Source of the DNA: an uncultured Pseudodesulfovibrio sp.
Lineage (GTDB): Bacteria > Desulfobacterota > Desulfovibrionia > Desulfovibrionales > Desulfovibrionaceae
NCBI RefSeq assembly: GCF_963677845.1
Contig: NZ_OY782498.1
Location: 3,231,518 to 3,295,517, forward strand
Reading direction: 5' to 3'
DNA: 64,000 bases
Shown here one piece after another: positions 1-8,323 of the stretch. Numbering within the stretch: the stretch's first letter is position 1; each line of letters begins with the position of its first letter. Under the pieces are notes generated by a model. The model saw only the letters and a program-made list of their open reading frames with translations, was not told the origin of the DNA and ran no database searches. The translations under genes and the position numbers were made by a program.

Positions 1-10
1 ACTAACTCAG

Positions 11-36
11 CCAAATGTTCGATTCAACACATTTGG
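11..36 (-). terminator. Possible hairpin terminator after the MATE gene
   Basis: Eight-base arms CCAAATGT and ACATTTGG lie just past the stop codon of the MATE gene. No T-run is visible on the minus strand, so this may be a non-canonical terminator or an unrelated palindrome cut by the window edge. Confidence 0.3.
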
Positions 37-42
37 ACAAGA

Positions 43-1422
43 TCAATCTGAGATAACGCGAATATCTCTCCAAGGACCTTTACGAAATCGAGTTGTATAT
101 GTTGTCGCAAGTACCAAAACGTATGAAAGGATGCATATCCAAGGTCCATGAATGCCCTTGATATCCAGAGCATTCAACACAATAAGTGGAAATACTACAC
201 AAAACATCGAAGTCATTATCATGGTCTTCATAACGAATTTTGTATCACCAGCCCCTTTAAGCCCTCCCACATATACAATTGCCACCGCATCAACCATCGT
301 AAAGACCGCTGCATAACGCATGAGCATTACACCCATGGTCAAGACAGCATTAAACTCAATCTGGGTTTCTCCATGCGCCTTAAACAGTTCCATAAGTGCC
401 TCAGGAAAAACAACAAACATCAATGCCATAGCACCCATGTATGCCATTGCCAGATGCAAAACTGATTTAGTCGCATAAGCAGCCATGTCCGGATTCTTGT
501 CGCCCATAGCCTGACCAACCATAATACTTGCAGCAACGTGCAGCCCAATGGTTGGCAAAAACGCCAGAGTATAAATGGAAAACACGGCATTCGTGGACGC
601 TAACTCTACGGGGCCAAAACGCCCAACCATGAGTACAAAAAACGAAAAAGCAAAGAGATCAAGGAAAAATTCGACGCCGCCGGGTACTCCAAACCGCAAA
701 AACCGTTTAAATAGCTCCGGGTCAAATCTCCACGCAGAACGAACCCGGTATTTCTTTTCATTTTTATCAGTAAACACCATAAAGGAATAACATATGACTG
801 GAACTATATACCCAATAACTGTCGCTATCCCCGCACCAACAATACCGAGTTCAGGAAACGGTCCAATTCCATTGATGAGACAATAATCCAAAGGGACATT
901 CAAGGTCATTGCCAGAAGACTCACAAGCATGATCGGTTTCGTCATACCGCGGCCAGAATAAAAACACGACAGACATCCGCTCACCACAAAAGCGCCACTA
1001 CCCACAATCAAAATCCGAAAATAGGCTATTTCCAACTCCATTATTGCAGCAGGGTGGCCACTCATTTCAAAAAGAGGTCGCGCTATGAACCACAAAGAAG
1101 CCAGAATCATCCAAGAAGGCACACAGAACCACAATCCCTGCCAAAGAGACCGGCCAACCTCTAAAGGCCTTCCTGACCCTGTATACTGTGCGACAAATAC
1201 ACCAGCGTATTGAGCGACACCAAGAAAAAACGCTAAAAACATGAAAGCGACAATACTCGCTGGAACAGATGCACCCAATGATTCCGTAGAATAGTTTCCC
1301 AGAAACATACGATCAGTAAATGTCATAACGGTTGAAGATACCATGCTCACCACAAGCGGAAGGCCTATTACCAGGGCCTCTTTATACCCACCTTTTGCAT
1401 GCCATCGCTTCATCAAAATCAT
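43..1422 (-). CDS. MATE family multidrug/Na+ antiporter
   Basis: A 459-residue polytopic inner-membrane protein of the MATE (MatE) fold, about 12 hydrophobic segments in two halves. It would export cationic drugs or metabolites in exchange for Na+ or H+. The N-terminal half carries the typical phrases GLPLVVSMVSSTVMTFTDRM and GRGMTKPI. I place the start at the ATG at 1422 because GGAGAATTTA sits directly upstream; an in-frame start 42 bp earlier lacks a ribosome binding site. It is divergent from the MarR gene at 1612 across about 190 bp, the usual layout for a MarR-controlled efflux pump. The substrate cannot be told from sequence. Confidence 0.9.
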   Translation of the reverse strand: MILMKRWHAKGGYKEALVIGLPLVVSMVSSTVMTFTDRMFLGNYSTESLGASVPASIVAFMFLAFFLGVAQYAGVFVAQYTGSGRPLEVGRSLWQGLWFCVPSWMILASLWFIARPLFEMSGHPAAIMELEIAYFRILIVGSGAFVVSGCLSCFYSGRGMTKPIMLVSLLAMTLNVPLDYCLINGIGPFPELGIVGAGIATVIGYIVPVICYSFMVFTDKNEKKYRVRSAWRFDPELFKRFLRFGVPGGVEFFLDLFAFSFFVLMVGRFGPVELASTNAVFSIYTLAFLPTIGLHVAASIMVGQAMGDKNPDMAAYATKSVLHLAMAYMGAMALMFVVFPEALMELFKAHGETQIEFNAVLTMGVMLMRYAAVFTMVDAVAIVYVGGLKGAGDTKFVMKTMIMTSMFCVVFPLIVLNALDIKGIHGPWICILSYVLVLATTYTTRFRKGPWRDIRVISD

Positions 1423-1611
1423 TAAATTCTCCAATATATGTTGTACAAGAGGAAGTAGACTCACCCTCTAGCCTCAATCTTTATTCTATATCAAGCCTAT
1501 TCTTTTACTCTTTTAGCACCCTATATATTTTCATTCAGCGTGCCCCCCTTGTTCTTATGAAATCTCCATGATAGTGAGATTTATCCATGCCACCGATATA
1601 CAAGGATAAAC

Positions 1612-2088
1612 ATGCCAAATTCTGAAGATTCCTCCTTTTTTTCTCACATCTCGAATTTTCGCCGCCTTTACGCAAAAGCACTCACCACACGTCTTGAGCC
1701 ATATCAGGTGCGCCCTGGGTATATCGATATTCTCAACCGGCTTTGGAAGCAGGACAACATCACGCAAAAGCAACTTCATGCGCAACTCGCCATTGAGCAA
1801 GCCACACTTTCCAACTCATTAAAACGTATGGAAAGGGATGGGTTGATTCATCGCAAGCGCGACCCAAAGGATCGCCGTCTTTCACACATCGTCCTGACAG
1901 AACACGCAAAATCTCTTGAGCCTACAATTCTGTCAGCAATTGTAGAACTTCAATCTGTGATAAACGTTGGCCTGACTATCAATGATAGGCGATATTTTAA
2001 TCGGATACTCAAGCAAATGACCACTCATTTGGAATCGGACATAGATGACCCATGCCTTGTACTTCTCGATGAAATCGCTGAAGAGTAA
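1612..2088 (+). CDS. MarR family transcriptional regulator
   Basis: A 158-residue protein with a winged helix-turn-helix of the MarR type. Residues about 45-95 hold the recognition region and wing, including TLSNSLKRMERDGLIHRKRD and DRRLSHIVLTE. Start ATG at 1612 is preceded by AAGGAT at good spacing. MarR dimers usually repress the adjacent divergent gene and release DNA when a phenolic or other ligand binds, so the MATE exporter is the obvious target (inference from position). A hairpin followed by six T residues ends the gene. Confidence 0.9.
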   Translation: MPNSEDSSFFSHISNFRRLYAKALTTRLEPYQVRPGYIDILNRLWKQDNITQKQLHAQLAIEQATLSNSLKRMERDGLIHRKRDPKDRRLSHIVLTEHAKSLEPTILSAIVELQSVINVGLTINDRRYFNRILKQMTTHLESDIDDPCLVLLDEIAEE

Positions 2089-2141
2089 AGTGAAAGGAAT
2101 CTCCAACAATCAACAAACTCTTGCTTGTCTTAATATGACTC

Positions 2142-2166
2142 ACTAAAGCGCTCTCTTTAGTTTTTT
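2142..2166 (+). terminator. Rho-independent terminator of the marR gene
   Basis: Perfect 7-bp stem ACTAAAG/CTTTAGT with a 6-nt loop runs directly into TTTTTT, about 54 bp after the MarR stop codon. Confidence 0.6.
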
Positions 2167-2475
2167 ACTGCCGATTGCGTTCATACTTACCCTAAACAAC
2201 TCTAATGAGTTGTTTAGTTAACCTTATTTTGTCATTTCTTGCGTGATCACATATGTTCACACACCTTCAATTGCCTGTTTTTATAGATATAATCTAGTCT
2301 TTCTCTTAGGTCTTTCAAGCTTCTTTGCTTTCTCAAAATGTTCAAAGAGCCTGCGGTAAAATCACACCTGTTTTGTTAAATTTGTGTTTTTTTCCCATTA
2401 TTTTTTCCTTTGAAATCTGCTATAGCGAACCGTAATCGACAACAACGTCCTGTAATTCTTTTTTATCGTCGTAAT

Positions 2476-2493
2476 TCTAGATTATATCTAGAC
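2476..2493. promoter_or_regulatory. TCTAGA direct/inverted pair, putative operator
   Basis: TCTAGATTATATCTAGAC contains two TCTAGA palindromes with starts 11 bp apart, one helical turn. A sequence matching at 16 of 18 positions with identical spacing occurs at 45661-45678. It lies upstream of the small HTH gene at 2577. The shared spacing suggests a dimeric or tetrameric regulator site; the regulator is unknown. Confidence 0.4.
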
Positions 2494-2576
2494 TTTGTAG
2501 GACAACGTTGTACTTTGTTGACAATCTTTGACTCCTTGTGTCAATGAATGAACATCATAGGTCAAATTGTGACATT

Positions 2577-2828
2577 ATGGACAACAAAGAAGCACCCAAG
2601 CCCCCGACCCTATTCACCGTACGTGAAGTTGCGGACTTTTTGCGGGTGCACCAGAGAACAGCATACAGACTGATTACTGGTGGAAGCATCAAAGCGATCA
2701 AAATCGGCAGTCAATGGAGAGTGCCTGAAAAAGATCTGCTGGAATTTATAGAGAGTGGATGGAAGGCTGCCGCGTCTAAGGATAAAGACGCCAAAAAGCC
2801 TGATCAATTCAAACTCCCCTTGGATTAA
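2577..2828 (+). CDS. Small excisionase-type helix-turn-helix protein
   Basis: An 83-residue protein with the excisionase/MerR-like HTH_17 fold: FTVREVADFLRVHQRTAYRL is followed by KIGSQWRVPEKDLLEFI. Such domains bind DNA through a short HTH and wing. The start is uncertain: GTG 2538 and ATG 2544 are in frame upstream and none has a clear ribosome binding site. I chose ATG 2577 because it leaves a short leader before the domain. It is followed 11 bp later by a gene of unknown function and probably shares its transcript. No integrase is nearby, so a chromosomal regulator is more likely than a phage excisionase. Confidence 0.75.
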   Translation: MDNKEAPKPPTLFTVREVADFLRVHQRTAYRLITGGSIKAIKIGSQWRVPEKDLLEFIESGWKAAASKDKDAKKPDQFKLPLD

Positions 2829-2839
2829 GGAGAAAAGGC

Positions 2840-3244
2840 ATGTCAAAAAAAACGGTTGGCGGTCACGACGGAAACGATCCGATCCTCAATGTAAATCTGC
2901 CCAATGATTTTGGTCAGGATCTTGGGGTTACCGGCCACTTGATCGGCGAAGAAATGTACTTCGACGACAATACCGGTATGTTGACCATGGAAAAGTTGTA
3001 CCGTGATGAAGACGATAAGCTTGCTTACGGTATTATTTCCGCCATCGGTCATGCCCGTGAACGCCGTGCGTATCGCTTGGAAGAAAGAGAAGAGACCTGC
3101 ATTGTTTCCAACGGTAGCCTCAATCTTGAATTTTCTTATGACGAGCTCTTCGAACTGCTGGCCGTAGCGATGGAAGCGGAAAAGGAAAGTTCCAGCCGAC
3201 AAGTCAGTGAGCAGGTCCGCCGCAGACTGGCAGCCAATGAATAA
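2840..3244 (+). CDS. Conserved acidic hypothetical protein
   Basis: A 134-residue soluble protein with many Asp and Glu residues, preceded by AAGGAG at ideal spacing. I do not recognise a named domain. It has no signal peptide, membrane segment or cysteine cluster. The middle (about residues 45-75) alternates hydrophobic and charged residues and the C-terminal 40 residues are predicted helical and charged. It sits 11 bp after the HTH gene, so the two may act together, and it ends in a strong terminator. Confidence 0.75.
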   Translation: MSKKTVGGHDGNDPILNVNLPNDFGQDLGVTGHLIGEEMYFDDNTGMLTMEKLYRDEDDKLAYGIISAIGHARERRAYRLEEREETCIVSNGSLNLEFSYDELFELLAVAMEAEKESSSRQVSEQVRRRLAANE

Positions 3245-3270
3245 GACCACGCTGTAATAGATAAGAAGAA

Positions 3271-3295
3271 GGGGACCTCTCGGTCCCTTTTTTTA
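3271..3295 (+). terminator. Rho-independent terminator between converging genes
   Basis: GGGACC, TCTC, GGTCCC stem-loop followed by seven T residues on the plus strand. It abuts the stop codon of the converging phosphofructokinase gene. On the minus strand the tail is only TTCTTCTT, so it works best for the plus-strand pair. Confidence 0.85.
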
Positions 3296-4594
3296 TTCCA
3301 TGTAGGTATGCTGTCCAGTAGATTCCATAACTGCACACCAGTAATCCGAGTGAGTATTGATACTGCGCCGTTTGACTGTCACCAAATCAAGGGGCAAATG
3401 CACCAAGCTTGATTTTAATCTCGTGACAACCATACCGGTTTTCCCAGCCATGGCCGCATGCACTGCATTCTGTCCAAGAAACCCACAATAAATTCTATCC
3501 CCGGCATTGGCAGGAACAGACCGTATTATGTAACTAGGATCAATGAATTTAATATTCACTTCCAGATCCCGCTTGTGAAAATGATCTTTCAAACCATTAA
3601 TGATAAATCCACAAATGTCGCCCAACTTGGGATTTCCTGACGGATCTCGCTTTAATTTTTCGCCGAGTAGATCCTGACCGGCACCTTCTGCACACACAAT
3701 GATTGCATGGTCTCGATCATGCAAACGCCTTTCAACGGCCTGCAACAAACCATTGTCACCTTCAAGCGCAAACTTCTTTTCTGGAACCAGCAGAAAATTG
3801 ACTTCCTGAAGAGCAAGCGTAGCCTGTGCCGCAATAAACCCAGCTTCTCGGCCCATTAGTCGAACGATTCCAACGCCTTTATCTACTCCGGTAGCTTCAA
3901 CATGAGCGCACTGAATAGCTTCGGTTGCCTTTTCAACGGCAGTATCAAATCCGAAAGAGCGGGTTATAAAATTGATATCGTTATCGATGGTCTTGGGGAT
4001 ACCTATAACTGCAATCTTTCGTTTTCGGTTGGAGACTTCTTCGACAATGGATTTTGCAGCACGCATGGACCCATCACCACCGATTACGAAAAGGATGTTT
4101 ACATTTAGGCGTTCTAAGGAATCGACAATTTCTTCAGCATCTTGTAGGCCACGGGAGGAACCAAGAATCGTACCTCCAAACTGATGAATATGAGACACGT
4201 TCTGCGGAGTCAGTTCCTTAATTTCATATCCATAATCAGGGATAAATCCTCGTAGTCCGTTGGAGATCCCGAAGACAGTCCGGATACCATAGTGGTAATG
4301 CGCCTCATTGACGATTGAACGAATAACATCATTGATTCCCGGACAAAGACCTCCACAGGTTACGATGGCGCAACGGGTCTTTGACGGGTCAAAATACAAT
4401 TTTTCGCGAGGGCCCGCTTTCTCAAATTCCTTTTGAAGGACGCCGGTCTTAATTTCACGCATTTCCTCATCTGTCAGCATGAGTGTTACCGGCTTTGACT
4501 CATCGACATACCGAGGATTCCTCACTGGCGTTTTTACCTTTGCAGGTCCCAAAGCAGGTATATCTGTCATAAAATTCAGATTATTCTTTGCCAT
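3293..4594 (-). CDS. 6-phosphofructokinase, ATP-type within the PPi-like clade
   Basis: A 433-residue PfkA-fold kinase that phosphorylates fructose 6-phosphate to the 1,6-bisphosphate in glycolysis. Visible motifs are GGLCPGIND near residue 82, GGDGSMRAA in the nucleotide site, PKTIDND, and GREAGFIAA. Glycine in GGDGS is the residue typical of ATP-dependent enzymes, whereas lysine in PKTIDND is typical of the PPi group; this combination is known from the long ATP-PFKs of trypanosomatid type. Length and the extra N-terminal 70 residues also fit that clade. The start is ATG 4594 with GGAG 8 bp upstream, not the GTG 9 bp earlier. It follows a sugar kinase gene on the same strand. Confidence 0.88.
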   Translation of the reverse strand: MAKNNLNFMTDIPALGPAKVKTPVRNPRYVDESKPVTLMLTDEEMREIKTGVLQKEFEKAGPREKLYFDPSKTRCAIVTCGGLCPGINDVIRSIVNEAHYHYGIRTVFGISNGLRGFIPDYGYEIKELTPQNVSHIHQFGGTILGSSRGLQDAEEIVDSLERLNVNILFVIGGDGSMRAAKSIVEEVSNRKRKIAVIGIPKTIDNDINFITRSFGFDTAVEKATEAIQCAHVEATGVDKGVGIVRLMGREAGFIAAQATLALQEVNFLLVPEKKFALEGDNGLLQAVERRLHDRDHAIIVCAEGAGQDLLGEKLKRDPSGNPKLGDICGFIINGLKDHFHKRDLEVNIKFIDPSYIIRSVPANAGDRIYCGFLGQNAVHAAMAGKTGMVVTRLKSSLVHLPLDLVTVKRRSINTHSDYWCAVMESTGQHTYME

Positions 4595-4656
4595 CGCGTA
4601 CACTCCAAAGGGTTATCCCAGTCACTAAAATCTCATAAAATTGTAGGACTATGTTC

Positions 4657-5667
4657 TTATTTCCACTGAGATACTTTCGGTTCCGGCAACTCATCGACTG
4701 ATTCAAGCAGTTCTTCAGGGCGAGTCGTTGCCGCACCGACTTGAGCCACAACCACCCCAGCTGCATAGTTCGCCAATGTACATGAAGTCAGCAAATCAAA
4801 CCCGGCGGAAAGGGCCAGTGCAGTGGTCGCGATAACGGTGTCACCGGCACCAGTCACATCAAAAACCTTACGGGCAAATGTAGGAATGTGGCTTACTGAG
4901 TCTTTTCCTTCAAACAAAGCCATACCATCAGGGCCGAGCGTGATCAGGAGGTTGTTACAATTCAACCGTTTAAATAATGCTTCACCAGCTTCCAAAACGG
5001 ATTCACGATCTGTCACTGTCATAAGAGCGCCTTCACCTGCCTCCTTTGTATTGGGAGTCAGAAGATCAACACCTTGGTACAAATCATAATTCACGGTCTT
5101 TGGATCAACCAAAACCTGCGGCCGCACTGAACATGTGTCCACAAGGGCCATAAAACGATCCATAAATGTACGGGAGATGAACCCTTTGCCATAATCAGAC
5201 AAGATTACGACAGGGTAGTCATTCACCACAGATTCAAGGATGGTAAACAGTTCATTATACGCTTCATCACATAAGGGAATGGCCAATTCATGATCAACAC
5301 GAACCACCTGTTGATTATGTGCTATAATACGTGTTTTCTTTGTGGTGGGGCGGTTTGCGTCGCGAATAATCCGCGTTTCAATTCCCGCTTCATTGCAAAG
5401 ATCATCAAGGAGCGCACCGTCTCGATCATCACCAACCACGGAAATAAGCAAGGGGGCGCCACCAAGATCTGCGATATTGCGGCCGACATTACCTGCTCCG
5501 CCCAGGACCACAGATTCCTTGTTCACGTTCACCACTGGCACGGGAGCCTCTGGTGAAATACGGTCCACATTGCCAATCAGGTAATGGTCAAGCATAAGAT
5601 CACCGATTATCAGCACCTTGTGACCAACCAGCGAAGCAACAGCGTTTCGAATCATATCTCGTGACAT
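4657..5667 (-). CDS. D-glycero-beta-D-manno-heptose-7-phosphate kinase-like (PfkB family)
   Basis: A 336-residue PfkB/ribokinase-fold protein matching the kinase half of HldE (RfaE domain I): VLIIGDLMLDHYLIGNVDRI, SPEAPVPVV, LGGAGNVGRN, and the C-terminal DVTGAGDTVIATTALALSAG with the catalytic Asp. It would make heptose 1,7-bisphosphate for LPS core. The nucleotidyltransferase half of E. coli HldE is absent, so it is the separate kinase form. The start is unsure: ATG 5667 fits the homology, although the frame is open to 5718; no good ribosome binding site is seen. It lies downstream of parB. Confidence 0.85.
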   Translation of the reverse strand: MSRDMIRNAVASLVGHKVLIIGDLMLDHYLIGNVDRISPEAPVPVVNVNKESVVLGGAGNVGRNIADLGGAPLLISVVGDDRDGALLDDLCNEAGIETRIIRDANRPTTKKTRIIAHNQQVVRVDHELAIPLCDEAYNELFTILESVVNDYPVVILSDYGKGFISRTFMDRFMALVDTCSVRPQVLVDPKTVNYDLYQGVDLLTPNTKEAGEGALMTVTDRESVLEAGEALFKRLNCNNLLITLGPDGMALFEGKDSVSHIPTFARKVFDVTGAGDTVIATTALALSAGFDLLTSCTLANYAAGVVVAQVGAATTRPEELLESVDELPEPKVSQWK

Positions 5668-5808
5668 AATAGAGTAAACCAGTGTTTTTGACGTGTTATT
5701 AATTTTTATACTCAACAAATCATCAGATAATGTCCGCCTCGAGACATCTCAATGATCATCATATTCAGATCGTTATCTCATCATCAAGACGAAAGACTTA
5801 TTGCTCAT

Positions 5809-6726
5809 TTAGACAAACGATACACCAAGCTTTTCAGCAATCAACCGCAACTCATTTGCGGAGCCATAACTCACTGTAACTTTGCCTTTTTCGGGAGAAC
5901 CGGCGATTTTAACTTTAACTCCCAGCATATCAGATAGCGATTGCTGCAAATCAGAGAGACGGGGGTCCAAGGGTTTCGATTTGGCCTTGCCGGACTTCGC
6001 CGCAACCTCTGAACCAATTTCTTCTGCACCAGGTAAACGCCCATTCTGTTTAAAGAACGTCGCCTGAGCCTCAGCTTGGCGAACAGTCAACCCATTTTCT
6101 ACAATCCGATGGTGCAAGGATTCTTGCGTTTCCGCATCAGCAACGGCCATTATAGCACGACCATGCCCCGCAGAAATAGCCCCTTGTTGAATGTCTGCCT
6201 GCACACTTTCGGGTAAATTCAGCAGACGCAGGGAGTTGGCTACAGCCGAACGACTCTTGCCGACCTGACGGGCCAGCTCTTCCTGACTCAACCCGAACTC
6301 CTGCTGCAACCGCTGATACCCCAAGGCCTCTTCTACAGCGTTCAGATCTTCCCGCTGCAAGTTTTCGATCAGTGCTATGGCCAAACTTTCCTGATCTGAC
6401 ATTTCACGAATTAATGTCGGAATCTCGGTTAAACCGGCTCTTTTTGAAGCACGCAAACGGCGCTCACCAGCAACCAATTCATAGGTAGTGTCACTCAGGG
6501 AACGCACAAGCACAGGCTGGAGTACGCCACGAGTCTTAATGGATGCGGCCAAATCAATCAGGCCTTCTTCGGAAAACTCACGGCGAGGCTGATGTGGGTT
6601 AGGGGAGATAGCCCCGACAGGGATCATCCGAACCTCTGCGGAATCCGAGGTCACTTTTTCGTCCTCTCGGACTCCACCCAAAAGGGCATCCAGGCCTCGA
6701 CCCAATCCCCGATTACCAGATGTCAT
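5809..6726 (-). CDS. parB: Chromosome partitioning protein ParB (Spo0J family)
   Basis: A 305-residue ParB. The N-terminus has GRGLDALLGG (ParA-contact region), then NPHQPRREF, the CTP-binding GERRLRASKRAGL, the ENLQREDLNAVEEA segment, and an HTH (LSQEELARQVGKSRSAVANS) that reads parS. The C-terminal 40 residues form the dimer domain. ParB loads at parS, slides as a CTP clamp and is pulled by ParA. ATG 6726 has GAGGAG upstream; an in-frame start 39 bp earlier is not needed. Two perfect parS sites lie at 8141 and 8174 beyond parA. Confidence 0.95.
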   Translation of the reverse strand: MTSGNRGLGRGLDALLGGVREDEKVTSDSAEVRMIPVGAISPNPHQPRREFSEEGLIDLAASIKTRGVLQPVLVRSLSDTTYELVAGERRLRASKRAGLTEIPTLIREMSDQESLAIALIENLQREDLNAVEEALGYQRLQQEFGLSQEELARQVGKSRSAVANSLRLLNLPESVQADIQQGAISAGHGRAIMAVADAETQESLHHRIVENGLTVRQAEAQATFFKQNGRLPGAEEIGSEVAAKSGKAKSKPLDPRLSDLQQSLSDMLGVKVKIAGSPEKGKVTVSYGSANELRLIAEKLGVSFV

Positions 6727-6820
6727 AACAATTCTCCTCACGCTTATGATTACACCCTTGCTCATTATGGCTGGAGTGCCTATATAGCCCCGAAGACAAG
6801 CGAAAACAATCGGAGCAATT

Positions 6821-7252
6821 ATGTCTGATCATATCAACGAACTCTTTGATAAAGACGGCAATCTCATTGGCGCGCTGCTTTCTGCAGAAGCCTGGAACGC
6901 CGTTAAAAAACAGGTTTTTGATTCTCTTGGAATTGTGGAAACACATGCTGAGCCAGAAAAACCTGAACCTTTGGCCGACTGGGAAACCCTCAAAGACTAT
7001 TGGGATTTCGATTATCCCGTGGATACCGACGTTACCTGTGAACAATGTGGCAACACCACTCAAGACTGGGCCAAGGATGACCCGCGCCGCTTTAGACTGA
7101 CCAGTGCGAACCTTGCGGGTCTGGTTGCTTTTAAATGTATGCAGTGCCAATCAAAAGTCGTTAAAAGGCACTTCAAAGACGAACTCACCACTGAATGTAC
7201 TCCGTACCGAGATTCAAAAGACACTTCCAAGGAAGGGCGGTACAACCGTTGA
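6821..7252 (+). CDS. Zinc-ribbon hypothetical protein between parB and parA
   Basis: A 143-residue soluble protein. Residues about 74-108 hold two Cys pairs, CEQCGN and CMQCQS, spaced like a zinc ribbon. No membrane segment is visible. Its molecular role is unknown. It lies on the opposite strand between parB and parA, breaking the usual parAB operon, and its start is 94 bp from the parB start, so the two share a divergent promoter region. A hairpin at 7272 separates it from the converging parA end. Confidence 0.75.
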   Translation: MSDHINELFDKDGNLIGALLSAEAWNAVKKQVFDSLGIVETHAEPEKPEPLADWETLKDYWDFDYPVDTDVTCEQCGNTTQDWAKDDPRRFRLTSANLAGLVAFKCMQCQSKVVKRHFKDELTTECTPYRDSKDTSKEGRYNR

Positions 7253-7271
7253 TCGCCACTTTCTCAAACTT

Positions 7272-7296
7272 CCCGTCATGATAAACACATGACGGG
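7272..7296. terminator. Hairpin between converging genes
   Basis: Perfect 9-bp arms CCCGTCATG and CATGACGGG with a 7-nt loop lie between the zinc-ribbon gene and the parA end. No T-run follows on either strand, so termination is likely but not certain. Confidence 0.4.
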
Positions 7297-7317
7297 CCGC
7301 AGGATCAAAGACCCCGA

Positions 7318-8091
7318 TCAACCCACCGCAGCCGTACTCTTTGCCACTTCTTGAGCCAGAGCCAAATAAGCTTCTGCGCCACGTGATTTTATATCATAGT
7401 TGATCACGGGTTTTCCAAAGCTCGGTGCTTCTGACAGTCGGACGTTTCTCGGGATTATTGTCTCAAAGAGGTGTTGAGGGAATGCTTTGCGCACCTCATT
7501 CTTCACCTGCCAAGACAACCTGTTTCTGGAATCATACATTGTCAAGACGACCCCCAAAATGCCCAAATCCGTGTTCAGACGTTTTCGAACCAACTCGTAC
7601 GTCATGAGCAACTGCGCAATGCCTTCCAATGCGTAATACTCACACTGCAACGGAACCAACATCTCTTTGGCTGCGCACAAGGCATTCACGGTCAAAAGGC
7701 CGAGGGAGGGAGGGCAGTCGATAATAATAAAATCATATTCCTCATCAACCGTTTCCAGCAGTTCTCGCAAATAATATTCGCGCCCAAACTTATCGACCAA
7801 CTCGATCTCAGCACCGACCAAGTCCTGCGTACCCGGAAGCAAATCCAAATAGGGAACCCCGGTCTCACAAATAGCTTTGCCAATTTTTTTAGGATCGAAC
7901 AGGACGGAATAAATATTCTCACGCTGATCCGCGGGGTAAAACCCAAGGCCGCTTGAGGCATTTCCCTGAGGGTCACAATCGACCAACAAGACCTTTTTTT
8001 CCATCACAGCCAATGACGCCGCAAGGTTGACTGAGGTTGTTGTCTTGCCAACCCCACCTTTTTGATTTGCTACAACAATTCTTCGTGCCAC
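7318..8091 (-). CDS. parA: Chromosome partitioning ATPase ParA (Soj)
   Basis: A 257-residue deviant Walker ATPase: KGGVGKTTTSVNLAASL at the N-terminus, DCDPQGNASSGLG, and IIIDCPPSLGLLTVNAL. There is no N-terminal HTH, which fits chromosomal Soj rather than plasmid ParA. It dimerises with ATP, coats DNA and moves ParB-parS complexes. The start is GTG 8091 with GAGAGGG upstream. It is transcribed toward parB, but a plus-strand gene lies between, so coupling with parB is looser than usual. The parS pair is within 100 bp upstream. Confidence 0.95.
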   Translation of the reverse strand: MARRIVVANQKGGVGKTTTSVNLAASLAVMEKKVLLVDCDPQGNASSGLGFYPADQRENIYSVLFDPKKIGKAICETGVPYLDLLPGTQDLVGAEIELVDKFGREYYLRELLETVDEEYDFIIIDCPPSLGLLTVNALCAAKEMLVPLQCEYYALEGIAQLLMTYELVRKRLNTDLGILGVVLTMYDSRNRLSWQVKNEVRKAFPQHLFETIIPRNVRLSEAPSFGKPVINYDIKSRGAEAYLALAQEVAKSTAAVG

Positions 8092-8140
8092 AAAACCCTC
8101 TCTTTAATGCTCCAGTTCACTCTCATGTGGATATTTCGAG

Positions 8141-8156
8141 TGTTTCACGTGAAACA
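8141..8156. other. parS: parS centromere site 1
   Basis: TGTTTCACGTGAAACA, a perfect 16-bp match to the bacterial parS consensus, fully palindromic. It lies upstream of parA. Confidence 0.95.
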
Positions 8157-8173
8157 ATTTGCTCAATTTGAAA

Positions 8174-8189
8174 TGTTTCACGTGAAACA
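8174..8189. other. parS: parS centromere site 2
   Basis: A second perfect TGTTTCACGTGAAACA whose start is 33 bp from the first, about three helical turns, so both sites face the same side of the helix. Confidence 0.95.
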
Positions 8190-8272
8190 GAGTCTGCACT
8201 TTCGTTCTGACAGTCGTAGGCTGAATTAATTTCTAACGCAAGTGGAGTTATGTAAAAAGAGATAAAAACGAC

Positions 8273-8301
8273 AAAAAAAAGAGCAGCCAAAGGCTGCCCT
8301 A
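8273..8301 (-). terminator. Rho-independent terminator of the epimerase gene
   Basis: On the minus strand GGCAGCC, TTT, GGCTGCT is followed by a run of eight T residues. It lies about 25 bp past the epimerase stop codon. Confidence 0.85.
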
Positions 8302-8323
8302 AAATTAAATATTCAACTCAATA

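Larger units (their letters stand above)
2089..2576. other. AT-rich intergenic region with palindromes, no gene seen
   Basis: After the marR terminator there is an 11-bp perfect inverted repeat (CTAAACAACTC, TAAT, GAGTTGTTTAG; 2192-2217). Further on lies a TCTAGA pair (2476-2492) and a TTGACA-like hexamer near 2518. No open frame with a ribosome binding site is visible. The right part is the likely promoter/operator region of the small HTH gene. Confidence 0.5.

Noticed and set aside
2577-3244. Prophage remnant suggested by the excisionase-like HTH
   Set aside because: No integrase, tRNA target, att repeats or other phage genes are near, and codon usage looks like the neighbours.
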